Source: Eumeta japonica
Taxonomy: Eukaryota > Arthropoda > Insecta > Lepidoptera > Psychidae
NCBI GenBank assembly: GCA_005406025.1
Contig: BGZK01000484.1
Location: forward strand, 248,001 to 312,000
Direction of reading: 5' to 3'
Length of the DNA: 64,000 nt
Shown here: piece after piece, positions 10,535 through 21,599 of the stretch
Position numbering within the stretch: position 1 is the first letter of the stretch
How the letters are laid out: each line of letters opens with the position of its first letter
The notes under the pieces: model-generated
The model's database searches: none
What the model was told of the DNA's origin: nothing
The model's input: the letters and a program-made list of their open reading frames with translations, nothing else
Program-made: the position numbers and the translations under genes

Positions 10535-11330
10535 ACATAATGATGTTATAGAGTTTAAGTTTAACATATATTCTATACGACATCAAATAAACAAGGATGT
10601 CACAAGTTACTAGTGCCCTCTCTGTTAAAATTTTACATATATTTTATACCACTTTAATACACAATGACGTCACAAGTTACTAGCGCTCTCTCTGTTTAAA
10701 TTTAGCATATGTTGTATATGAGATTAAATAGACAATGACGTTACTAGTTACTAATGTTCTCTCTGTTAAAATTTAGCATATTTTATACGACTTTAATATA
10801 CAATGACGTCACAAGTTACTAGTGCCCTCTCTGTTAAAATTTTACATATATTTTATACCACTTTAATACACAATGACGTCACAAGTTACTAGCGCTCTCT
10901 TTGTTTAAATTTAGCATATGTTGTATATGACATTAAATAGACAATGACGTTACTAGTTACTAGTGCTCTCTCTGTTAAAGTATTACATATATTTTATACC
11001 ACTTTAATACATAATGACGTCACAAGTTACTAGCGCTCTCTCTGTTTAAATTTAGCATATGTTGTATATGACATTAAATAGACAATGACGTTACTAGTTA
11101 CTAGTGCTCTCTCTGTTAAAGTATTACATATATTTTATACCACTTTAATACATAATGACGTCACAAGTTACTAGCGCTCTCTCTAAGTTTAGCATATATT
11201 TTATACATTAATACATAATCACGCTACATGTTACTAGCGCACGCTTTGTTTAATTTAGCATATATTGTACGCGAGATTAATACACAATAACGTCATAAAT
11301 CACTAGTGCCCTCTCTCTCCCTCTGCCCTC
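10535..11330 (+). repeat. 70 bp tandem array with higher-order structure and embedded CRE sites
   Basis: About eleven units of near 70 bp. Anchor positions of the ATGACGT core are 10665, 10736, 10804, 10874, 10945, 11015, 11086 and 11156, with decayed copies near 10596, 11218 and 11288. Three variants can be told apart: A (TGACGTCA ... CTAGTGCCC), B (TGACGTCA ... CTAGCGCTC) and C (TGACGTTACTAGTTACTA). Their order is A-B-C-A-B-C-B-C-B then two diverged units, so trimers (period about 209) and dimers (period about 141) have been duplicated. TGACGTCA, the perfect CREB/ATF palindrome, occurs five times (10665, 10804, 10874, 11015, 11156). Confidence 0.92.
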
Positions 11331-11564
11331 TATTAATCATATATTTTCATAGTTTTCTATAAAATAATTTCACTACACTCCTGCTAAAATAAAGATCTTT
11401 AAATAAAGTGAAGAATTGTGAACTACCCCATTAAACTGTAATGAATTCAAACTAATTATGATGAATAAAAATAAAAAATTTTAATTTTTCAAAACGATTT
11501 ATACGAAAAATGTTTCTTTATCATTGGAAAAACGATACCGGGAAGGCTTCTTTTTTATTTTTCA

Positions 11565-11850
11565 GCAGCAACTTAATGGTGAATTTTATTGCCCTAGTTC
11601 TATTTCGGACTTCTCGCTGGAACGCGGCTGCATACGCGAATGCTCCAAATCGGTTTTTAACGGTTTTTCGAATGTACTCAGTCGGTCTCCGTGTTTTTAC
11701 AAATGTACTGACTCAGTTTTGGTCGCTTTTCAAATATTAATGTACACGGTATTGACGATTTTTCAGATGTATTGCGTCGACTTTGGTAATTTTTCAAATG
11801 TGGCGACTTGGTTTCGTTTGTGTTTCGAACTCAAAATGGTGCAAAACGCG
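11565..11850 (+). repeat. Degenerate tandem repeat, about 32 bp period
   Basis: Successive blocks begin TTTTTCGAATGTACTCAGTCGGT, TTTTTACAAATGTACTGACTC, CTTTTCAAATATTAATGTAC, ATTTTTCAGATGTATTGCG and ATTTTTCAAATGTGGCGAC, giving at least five decayed copies. The overlapping open frames here are by-products of the repeat. Confidence 0.6.
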
Positions 11851-11859
11851 TAATTATTA

Positions 11860-12040
11860 CCCGGTTTTGTACGTAACTGGGTGGCGGCTATTGCGTGAGC
11901 CCGCTTGCGGTGATGTGTCCTACTCATCCCGGCTTTGCTCGTCTTCGCTTGACCTAAAACTCTTCGATCCTTCTGAAATACTCAGTCACCGCCGTTTCGC
12001 GTATATAGTAGTTAGGAGTCTATCTAGGTGAATAACCTCT
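11860..12040. repeat. Probable decayed interspersed-repeat end
   Basis: Text such as CCCGCTTGCGGTGATGTG and CCCGGCTTTGCTCGTCTTCG recalls the CCCGCGGCTTCGCCCG terminus of common lepidopteran repeats. It adjoins the 32 bp repeat and may be the same insertion. Confidence 0.3.
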
Positions 12041-14990
12041 ATTTCGATAAATATATATTAAAAAATTAATATATTTATCTTTTTTAAATATATTAAATAA
12101 GACAATATATTTATCTTATTTAACATATTTTAATAATTTATCTCGACAATAAAGAATACCGTGTTATCACGGTGTGCCTTATTGTAATATATACTGTAAT
12201 GCTATAAATTGCAATATACACTATACACTACAATGTATGTTATATGGTCATCATTATAAATACGCTTGCCATAAATGCCATTTTCTGGGGTAAAAAAAAT
12301 ACTCTCATCTTATGCCAAACTTGACATTTATATTGATCCATTGCGATAATTTTCTCAATTCACAAAATGAATACTTCCTTATTCATAAAATTAATAATAT
12401 AGGGTGTTAACATTACAGCAACACTAATAATCAGATATGTAAGAACTAACTCAACGTATCATTTGTTAAATTGTATAATTTATTATAAAATTTTTAGAAA
12501 TCAACAGAAATCTCCTATTACCATTGCGTTTTTAAAACATGTCAATTACAAAAAGCCATAAAAGGAAGAAAAATTGGAAACAGAGAATTTTTTGTCAAAT
12601 TTTTTACTTAGTAACCCTATCCCAATAACGTATTACACAAAATACAATTTTCGTATAATAAATAGTTATACAATGCTAGAGCTTGCAACAGATTTGACAC
12701 TCGGTGCAATGACTGTCATTATTATTATATTTACCAAGCTTGGAATGACAAATACTCAAAAATAGGTAATCTATTGAGGTGCCATTTATCTATTGCACAC
12801 ATTGCCTCTTATTTATTACTCATAGATAATAAATAGCCTTGTTTTTTATCGCTTACTATAAAAACTAAGCCTTCGACACGCATATTGCTGCTTAATTATC
12901 TTTCGGATTTAACGTTTCATCTGTGAGTTTTGCTTGTCAGTTTTCACCGGAAGTAGTTAGTGTCCGCTAACCAAGTTTAACGAATCATTCATTTATCAAC
13001 TAGCTAATGGAATTTCGAAACGTAAGAGTGGTTTTCTATACATGTGTATATATAAAATATACGTTTCCATATATCAAGTCTATTAGATAAATGCAAATTA
13101 TCGATTCACTTCGCAAACCGCAACGGCCGCGCATTCCAATACGAATCGGTAATCGGTTATGCGTCCAAAATGAGAAGATATCTCCACAATTAGGGAGTTG
13201 TCACACACGCGACGTTGCGTCATTTTTACAGTGTTTTCACTGAGCGACGCGTAATCGTTACACGTGACTCGTCGAACTCTAGCGTCAGATTCGAGTAGTT
13301 TTGCCTTCGATGTATTATAGCGTTCGGGGAGTGAGATAATAATCAGTAATCTCGATATAAATTAGGTTACCGTATTTGGTAGAATAAAAAAACGGTATTG
13401 GAAATTAAAATACGAGATAATTTTCTTTCCATAAAACTAGAGACTTTTGAGTATTAACGTAGGTGACAGTCACGGCATATTGGGTTATTTATTGATTTGA
13501 CGTTTAGTTTGATGAATACGCGATTGGAATCATTGTGAAATGTTAAAACCCATAATTATGTAAATATTGCGAGTTTCAAAGTGAACACAACAAAAGTTAT
13601 AGAATTTAAAGCACGAATTTCGTACAAGCGTTTGGTAAACAAGAAATATAGTATACTTCGTTTTGGTGTAAAATCTTAATTTTCAAAGAATCAACGAAAT
13701 AAGGAATAATATTGAAATGTGGGAATAGACATAACTGGTTTATGTTTTTAAGACAATTGGTTACTAATACATATTATTTCAAATTACACTGCGTCATTTG
13801 CATCATTTTGTAATATAAGAAATAACATTTACTAAGTAGTGTGTTACATGAACAGTATTTGTTATCCATGAAATTGTCAACCGAATAAGTGTATTCTAAA
13901 TTTACTTTCACTTAATTGCGATATTAACTAAATTGAAATAATTGCTCCCCGGAAACCAAATGTTCAACATGATTTTGAGAACCAAAAATAGATATACGTT
14001 TTAAGAATACAATTATTTGCGTTAGACACTTTTGATCTTTGAACAATCGCAGGGTAATCTTTAAATCTGTAAAATATCTGAACGTATTATTTTAGTTTAT
14101 CTTTTACACTTTTCTTATTTTTAGTTCTGTACCTCAAAAGGAAAATATTAAGCCATCATAGAATCACTTCGTTGTTCATGTATCTGACTGTGTTTTAGTT
14201 GAGACTTTTTATTTTAGAAACAGCTGATAGTTGGAAGTTGGTATTATTGTGTGATATCTGTATTGGATTACAGATATCATAATTATCGACTACAGCATAA
14301 GAATAGTGAAAATAATACACGCACACAGCAATTATGTACCTAAATACACTCATACAGTTCACACTATATCCGAGAGGGCGGGCAGATATCAACTCCTTTC
14401 ATACCCCACGACCCTGATACTCCCTCGTACCCTCATCCACGTCCTGCAATATCCCATCCGGAAAGAGTCGGTATTTTAGTATTCGTTATCGTCTATGCGT
14501 ACGACCAATGTCTTTCGAGAATAACGTATTTTTCTTTATGTTCCCAACATTTAATTACTGCAGAGATGAAATACTTGTATATAATTTAAAACAGCTTAAA
14601 ACATCTAAAAATAACTATTGAATAACCCGCTCGCTAGTTTTCATTACATTTGTATACTCTGGCATGGCATTGAATGCTAAAAGCGTGAAAACATGACCGG
14701 TAATTAAATTTGGATGCCCAATGGCCCTTTAAGTCTTTTACATAACCTAATTGACATCTCAATACGTAAAACAGCTCAAAAAAACCGAAATACAATTTTG
14801 AAAACGTATTCAACTATGTCCCACTTGATAAATTTATTTATTTATTTCTAATCATAAAATAATGTCTAGCGGCCACAATCTTGATTTACGTTATTATCAC
14901 ACCTTCAGTGATAATTACCCGATTAAGATAAATTTAGGCACTGGCAGAAGAATTATCAAAATTACCCATATAAATAGACAGATAAAGACA
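12041..14990. other. Intronic AT-rich DNA, one GC-richer patch
   Basis: No exon is supported. 12050-12140 is an AT low-complexity run with three ATATATTTATCTT repeats. 13100-13330 is richer in CpG (e.g. CACGCGACGTTGCGTCA) and could be an intronic regulatory element. 14395-14470 is C-rich and may be a repeat fragment. Confidence 0.35.
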
Positions 14991-15000
14991 GTATATTCGC

Positions 15001-15052
15001 TTGCTGTCACGTCTGTCTGTCTGTTGAGCCAGACAGACAGACTTGACAGCAA
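15001..15052. repeat. Near-perfect 23 bp hairpin
   Basis: Arms 15001-15023 and 15030-15052 are reverse complements with one mismatch and a 6 nt loop (TTGAGC). The arm core is CTGTCTGTCTG, the TGTC microsatellite common in insect interspersed repeats. Confidence 0.85.
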
Positions 15053-15644
15053 ACGGAGAAAGAAAAAAAAATGATAATTAAAAAAAAAACTTATAAAGCT
15101 TAACTCTATGACAGCGATGCTCAGGTCTGATTAAGAATTAGTAATAATAATTTTTTAAAATTTATTACGATTAGAATACTTCAAAATTCAGAACTACTAC
15201 TACAATTCCACGTTAGACATAAATTTATGTCATTTATTTTATTTCGGGGTAAACTCATTATTAGATGTTTGCTTGCGACATGCAGTAACATGCGGCATAC
15301 AACCCACAGCTGACCTTCGAATCTGTTCTTCCACTACGAATCTATATCCGACGAATTCAATATTATTATAATTGGAGAGTATTGTCAGATATCGAACACA
15401 TAAGCAAGTGTTAATTTTATATTTATCTTAACTGCCAGTTAATTAGTTACAATTTCTAGGTACATTTCATGTCAATCAGACATATCATGAGGAAAATGCG
15501 GACAGTTACATCCATCAGGGTATCATAATTATTAAAAGTGCAAACAGATGTGCACCCAACCACCTCGTCTGATATACAGTCATGCAGACACGCAGACCTG
15601 CAAGACACATGTTCCTTAATCAATACATCAAAGAATGTTACTGT

Positions 15645-15860
15645 CAATTCTGGCCCCGTTTTCGATTCGAGTTCCAGTGCCAGTGTTGGTTTCGACTTCG
15701 GTCTTGTTCTGAATTTCATTGACCGTCTTGCTCTGCATTCAAATACCGGGCTTTTTTCCATACCAATACGAATTCCGCCTCTCGGTTTCAATCCATATTT
15801 ATTCTACATTTATTTCCATCCCATTTTACCTAGATCCTGCCCAATTCGAGTCTCGGTTTC
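15645..15860 (+). repeat. Degenerate GATC/TTCC-type satellite block
   Basis: Irregular tandem text (TTTTCGATTCGAGTTCCAG, GGTTTCGACTTCGGTCTTG and similar) of the family described at 31.2 kb. The low stop density of the repeat explains the long overlapping open frames on both strands between 15456 and 15981. Confidence 0.6.
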
Positions 15861-17488
15861 ACTCTCGATTCGTTACATTGAATTACCATATCATTCGTCT
15901 ATATCTGTATGCATTAAAGTATTTGGCTCCAAAACTAACGGAACCTTAAATAAACTTTTACCCCCTATTTTGTCTCTTTAGGCGTCGTATTTCTAAAACC
16001 ATTATTTTCTTTGTTTGTAACCACACTTTGTTACGAAGATATGTATAGAAGGAAACCTTGTGTAGAATTTTCGGAGCCAGCAGTTGCAACTGTGTTTTGT
16101 TTAGCCAAACCGTCAGTCAGTTTCTATCTAACAATTTATGAGTTTCTTCTTGTATTAATAGAATGGATGTAATTTAGAAATTGAACTCACACCAAGTCGC
16201 TTTCGATGGATTAAAGTTTGAAGATAAGGTAATGTTTCTCGCCAAAAACAAATCTCGCATTATTCTTCACATATGCAAGCAAAATCAAAAGTTTTTCATT
16301 GATCCAGGTGTGGTAAGTTGTTGCTATTTATTGTTTTATTGACGATATTCGTATTTTGGGCTGTATAAGTAATAATTACATTTTTTATGTATTATGTAAA
16401 CGCATACCCGAACAAAAATATTATTCACCAAAAATGTAAAATAGTATCCTATAGCGTAAAAATGAAAACTTTGTTTATCAATTTCAATGTTTTTTATTAA
16501 TAAACTATACCAATTTTATTCAGTTGTTATTGGGCACTGTAAAAGAAATAACTAATAAATAAATTTTGTATCATATCCAAATTAAAATACATATTTATTT
16601 TCGCGCTACTTCGATGGGACAATCTTAAATTGTAAATTGTATTAATAAGTGTTTGACATTGGTATATTGATAATTACTTAAATAACGCATGCGCACAACT
16701 TTATTTACAGGTACATGGCAGACGGCACTTGACTAATCAAAGGATAGTGAGTTACCGCACTATCATATTTGTTCGTATTATGTGTAAATGCAGTAAGTAT
16801 GTATATGAATTTCATGCCTAATATATGTTTAGCGTGCATGTTATGTGCATAACAACAGGCTAGTTTGGCTACGGCCGCAAAACAGCCATAAGGGTGTCGG
16901 GGAGAAAGTTTTTTTTTAGATGGTCAACTTTTGATGATATCAAATCAGCCAGTTACCATTAATACATCAAAAAGTATTAATTACAATTTGATAAGTGCAA
17001 AATATAAAAATATTTTTTTCCAAACCTTTTATATTATTTATTCTGTCTTTCGAATTTCTCCTTGATCAGAGTAAACAAATATAGTGATACATATATGACA
17101 ATAGTTATTATTTTACTAGATCATAAAGCGCGTCGTAATGACAGAGTGGCAGGTGACTTCTTGTACCCTTAGACGATAACCAATTCGATCTTTGACCACA
17201 AGCATATTGTACGATGAGTTTTCGTTTGAATTAAGTTAAAGCATGTTTTACATACTCCGGAGTATGCTAGTTCAATGGTCTATATAGAATACGTATCATC
17301 TTAGTTTGAAACACAGGTTGTGTGAGGGTGGGCTCTTCTGGACAGCAGATCAGCAAACACCTGTGGTCGAATGCAACACAGCTAAGGTTTGCTTTTGTAA
17401 TGATAAAATTTAACAGCAATTATATTAAGGCGAATAAGTGCCAGAATTGTAAGGGAATAAAGACACAGCATCTAAGTTTTATGTCACA
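15861..17488. other. Intronic DNA, no gene seen
   Basis: AT-rich apart from a patch at 17310-17400. CATACTCCGGAGTATG at 17251-17266 is a perfect 16 bp palindrome. Confidence 0.45.
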
Positions 17489-17653
17489 TTAAGCAGTTTG
17501 GACTTTAACTCCTCCACGCTGACAGAGTCCTTTGAGGGTTTTTAATAAGTCGGGGGCTACGAAGCCCATGTCACCAGTGTGATGATAACGTCTAACGTTC
17601 AGGTTTAGCGGTTTATCTGCCGTACCAAGCGAGTAGTTTAATTTTGATTTAAA
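17489..17653 (-). pseudogene. Antisense open frame with coding-like codons, unidentified
   Basis: On the minus strand 54 codons run from just after a TGA (17654-17656) to a TAA at 17489-17491, with balanced codons and ordinary-looking peptide text (e.g. HHTGDMGFVAPDLLKTLKG). There is no start codon at the 5' end and no clear acceptor. It could be the decayed 3' end of a transposon or retroelement ORF, since a TATA-type promoter follows at 17.73 kb as in an LTR. No family recognised. Confidence 0.25.
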
Positions 17654-17731
17654 TCAAAAACTAATTAGTCAAGTTGGTCGTGGTCATAGTTCAAGTTAAA
17701 CAATCATATGGACAAACATTCTACTCGGAAC

Positions 17732-17775
17732 TATAAATAGGATAAAGCCAGCACGACCGTGGGCGATCTTTCATT
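17732..17775 (+). promoter_or_regulatory. TATA-type core promoter candidate
   Basis: TATAAATAGG at 17732 is followed after about 30-40 bp by GATCTTTCATT, a possible initiator, in a GC-richer context. It could be an intronic promoter or the promoter of a solo LTR. No linked ORF is evident. Confidence 0.3.
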
Positions 17776-19040
17776 ATAAACAAGCGTAGACTCCGATCAA
17801 ATTTTCAAATAAGTATCACAAAATCTCTCAATCGGTATTCTTATATAAATAGACTCCGTGTAAACGCGCTTCGGACCACGTATAATTATTGATAACGATC
17901 TTAACGACTTGATGGCTTAATGAACTGATTAAAGGTTATTGAGTCCGAGTACCGTCGGACCTACGAGCTATTGCGACGAGGTCATAGCTGCGGTACATAC
18001 TGAGAAAACTCGGATGCGCGTCATGTTTTAGTAGTCTTTTTAACGATATCTTATGTGCGTACTTATTAAGGTGTCTCATACGTAATGTCGCTTTTTAACG
18101 TTCAATTTGTTTGTTAAATAATCATGAAACAAGAAAACCATAACAATGAAAGTAACGCCCGTCGTATTCTATGATCTTGACACAAACCAGAGCTGTGCTG
18201 TTCGCTCGGCTCCTTCGATTTCATATATTTTTATTGCTGCCGAGGCTGGTTTTTTTTTACTTTCAACAATTTCTTGATAATATACATTTTACCATATTTA
18301 TTCTTATACTCTATACGCTTCATCATCAGAACCTCTTGCCACATTAATTAACGCAAAGAGTGTATAACTGAAAGAAAGTAAAACAATTGTACCCTTCATA
18401 GCACTAGAGACTTGTCGAAACGGCTTATGACATATATAAAAAGAAGCACACGAAGTTATGAAATCGACTTTACTTATAAAACACCCTCAATATATTTCAT
18501 AATTCGTATATTTAACCGTTAACGCGAAAAGATGAGCGTCCTTTTAGCTTTATTGGAGAACATGAAATTAGTTTCGAAAACCCGATTACCGATTGCGATT
18601 CATACGAACGAAATTGTAAGCTTCGCGTGTTCATACATCAAGGATTTTTGCAAAAAAAAAAAAAAAATAAAACTTTGGAAGGATAAGTAATACCTGGAAA
18701 GCCAAAAAAAATTTTTTTCTCTATATGTCGGTTGGTCTGTTTGTTTGAAGGCGCATTACGCAATAAACACTTAATCAATTCCTTATCTAATTTCAGATTA
18801 ATTAGAATTAAGTTGAAGTTACATTTAGTATTTACTAGCTTTTTCAGCGGCTTTAGTTGCTTGAATATCAAACTAATTCCTTACTTTATTTTTTATACAG
18901 TTTGGTTACTCATAACAGCAATTTTATCAGGAACCAAATTTAATATTACATAATTAGTTGGATCGAGATTGGTTCATAATAGAATAATTGAAGGGCATTA
19001 CGCATACTTTCGGTGTTAGAGTATATATTCTTCTATGATG
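17776..19040. other. Intronic DNA, no gene seen
   Basis: A short hairpin GTCCGA/TCGGAC lies near 17943-17960. An A-run of about 16 at 18651-18667 may be an old retroposon tail. A 44-codon frame starting ATGAAAGTAACG at about 18146 has no support. Confidence 0.4.
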
Positions 19041-19049
19041 AATTGACTG

Positions 19050-19112
19050 GAATCGAAGGCAGAGTTGGGATCAAAATCGGATCGTGATCGCGGCTGATAG
19101 TGTGATCGGACA
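19050..19112 (-). repeat. Degenerate GATC-rich satellite fragment
   Basis: GAATCGAAGGCAGAGTTGGG followed by ATCAAAATCGGATCGTGATC on the plus strand: the same decayed repeat as at 6.3, 28.9 and 30.1 kb. Confidence 0.5.
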
Positions 19113-19289
19113 ATATTAAACGACGGAGGATTTTATTCTACGTCCACACGGGTGAAGGCACAGGCAGTAAATAATGAGCACTATTCCAACTTTCCATTTA
19201 TAACATTTAATGTACGTAATAAATTATATTTGCTCCGGCGTGCCATGTTACTACATTCTATGCAACGTCACATATAGTCTGTTTTAGGG

Positions 19290-19830
19290 TTTCGAGCCAA
19301 ATTGTCAAAAACGGAATCCTTATGGTTTTGTATATATCGTCGGACATGTCTGTCCATCCGTCCGTCTGTCCGTCCGTATGTTACAGGTATTTTATTCAAA
19401 AACCATAAGACGTCTATTAATGAAATTAATAGTGTAGGTCAGTGTAGATGTTATGTATAAGCCGCTACTAAGTTTAGTGGTTAAATAACAAAAATAAATA
19501 TTTCTAAGGGGTGCACACGATGCATGTAATAGAAATTAAAAAAAAAATTCCAGCAAACATCAACGTGTAGCACTTATTTCGACAGTTTTTTTAAAACACT
19601 TAAGGTTTCTGAGCAATTTTTTTGAATACGTGAATAATTTAGGAAAATTGCATAAAGTGTATCCCCCCACTATTTTCCAAACCATACGTCCAAAAAATAT
19701 GAAAAAAAAATTATAGAAGATAACGCTTAATAAATACGTTCAACAAAAATTATTTGGTCGGATATACTGTTTTTGAGTCATTGCCGAAACACTGCGGTTC
19801 TCAACAAAAGAACATAAGTGCCATACGCTC
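19290..19830 (+). mobile_element. Interspersed repeat with TGTCCGTC microsatellite
   Basis: Starts around AACGGAATCCTTATGG, then TGTCTGTCCATCCGTCCGTC, later TTAAGGTTTCTGAGCAA, GTGTATCCCCCCACTATTTT, and ends near CACTGCGGTTCTC. This order matches my memory of a non-coding repeat common in Lepidoptera (CCTTATGG ... GTCTGTCCGTCC ... CCCCCC ... GGAACCCT). About 540 bp, decayed, no ORF. A shorter relative is at 27.48 kb. Confidence 0.55.
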
Positions 19831-19994
19831 TTTTGCTAATGCACCTTAGTTTACACTAGTTTAAGAGTAATAGTTCATATACGTAGTTGTTTCCCTAGCT
19901 ATAGGCGATTAAGTGTTTATATTTATCTGCGGAAAACGTAACAACGTAGTTTTTCATCTGTAGTGCAATTCTTTGTAGTAACGGTTTCAGAATC

Positions 19995-20178
19995 CTACAG
20001 TGAGCATGTCCGGCATGCTTTTAGCCGGTTGTTATTATTTTCAGGCAGCGAGAGAGAAGCCCGGCGACCGAAGACCGGCTGAACATTCATGACGCAGGCA
20101 TTTTTTGGTGCATCAGCCTTCTTTTTAGCCTGATGGTGCTTATTGTATTCTGCTACTGCACTCTTTATTTCTTCTTCG
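19995..20178 (-). CDS. Putative antisense terminal exon, unknown protein
   Basis: On the minus strand, a perfect TACTAAC branch-point word (20215-20221) is followed about 40 nt later by TTTAAG and then 60 open codons to a TAG at 19995-19997. The frame can also be read from an ATG at 20187-20189. The peptide starts EEEIKSAVAEYNKHHQAKKK, contains a PKA-like site GRRASLSLP, a run of Asn, and ends CRTCSL; it is hydrophilic. With the TTTAAG acceptor the first base completes a codon, the same phase as the exon at 7333-7552, so the two could be alternative last exons of one minus-strand gene, though this is speculative. It could equally be a transposon remnant. No family recognised. Confidence 0.3.
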
Positions 20179-20639
20179 CTTAAATACATAGTACATACAT
20201 GGTGATTTTTTTATGTTAGTATATTTCACTGACCATATATGATATAGTGTTTTGCAAAATTATTGGACCTATTGAGCACATAGGTCTCAATATTATTTAG
20301 AAAGCTGTTATTTTATCTCAAGTGCCTACTTACGAAAAAATTGAAAAATTTGGAATACTTCTATTTTTATCAATTCCTTTGTTGTTTTGTATGATCGAAT
20401 CAATTGTTTTGAAATATTCACTTTTAATTTGCTATTGAATTAAAATAAATACAACCTGGCGCAATGAAAAAATCAATAGAATAAATGGAGTGGCTTGCAT
20501 AGTTCACAAAAACAGCGAGTTGTAATGGCAATGGGAAAATATAAACTTGTAAGAAGTCTGAAGAGCACTAGGCTTAGATTTATCGATGTTTCGTAGCGTT
20601 TCTGCGATTCAGCCAATATGACCATAAAGTCAAGGGGCC

Positions 20640-20965
20640 ATGGGAGGTGGTGGGATTTCCCCTACCATATAGCTGACAACCGATGAAGAAGAAAAGTTCT
20701 CGAGTGACGACCTCGAACCACACGTCTCAGAGTCGGCCGACTCCCGATTAGATGGACTAATGACCTGATAACGGTTTAACATGTTCTATATGGCTTAACT
20801 TGAAAAACTTGAGATATAAACTTAAGAAAAGAGCCTATTCCTTTCTAAAAAGCCGGCAACGCAATGCAAGTAGTTGGTAGTGAGTGTCCATGAGTGGCAA
20901 CGATCACCTATTCTCTAGTGGCCTTCATGCTCGTTCGCCCTTTGGAAATTCCATAAACAATTTAT
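20640..20965 (+). mobile_element. Truncated non-LTR retrotransposon 3' tail (lepidopteran type)
   Basis: Plus-strand motifs in order: AAGAGCCTATTCCTTTCTAA, AAGCCGGCAACGCA, GTGAGTGTCCATGAGTGGC, ATCACC, and CTCGTTCGCCC. This order is the familiar 3' end of an abundant lepidopteran LINE/SINE family. Only the tail and some decayed upstream sequence are present. Confidence 0.65.
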
Positions 20966-21360
20966 TGGAGTTTTTTGATTGATCTAGATATTGCAGTAAT
21001 ATATAAATGTTCAAAAATGCAGTTGGAACGTCCCTAAGAACAAAATGCTAGTTGTGCGATTTGCGAAAATCTTAATTTTTTCTAGGAATTATCTAGATTT
21101 TGCAGATTCGATCAAACAGCATCCCTCTCTAGAATCACAGATAATGTATGTATCGTCATGTTGTTATATATACATACATTCTTTATTGTTACAGTTATGT
21201 GGACAATTAATAAGTTACACAGTATATTGCAAGTTTTGGAATATTGTGTACGCCTATCACTTGAAATTATATGATTCCGCCGGTCACAGGTGCTTATATT
21301 ACATACCTATCTCACAATTACTTTAATTCGAAGCAAAACGTAGCAATATTTTTTTAATAA
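20966..21360. other. Intronic DNA, no gene seen
   Basis: AT-rich. A 93-codon frame at 21045-21326 has AT-rich codons and no splice support. Confidence 0.45.
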
Positions 21361-21599
21361 TAATAATCTACACTCATACGTGTTTCCCAAGAGGGTAGTC
21401 AGAGGCTATAGATTTCCACATGGTACGATCTTTGCATATCTCTCTTGCCTCGTTGACATCCATCAATCTTTTCATGCAAGCTGGTCGGTTTTGGGTGCTT
21501 AAAATTTGGCCCTTTTTTAATATTTCCACAATATGGTCTGCATAGCTTTTTCTAGGGCAACCCTTGCCTACAACCCTTGCCGACTTTTCCATCACACAC

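Noticed and set aside
11510..12031. Three overlapping plus-strand frames of 76-109 codons
   Set aside because: They span the decayed 32 bp tandem repeat and a repeat end; no domain or splice support.
15456..15981. Overlapping open frames of 111, 147 and 76 codons
   Set aside because: They lie in the degenerate GATC/TTCC satellite, whose short-period text is poor in stop codons on both strands. No splice sites or domains.
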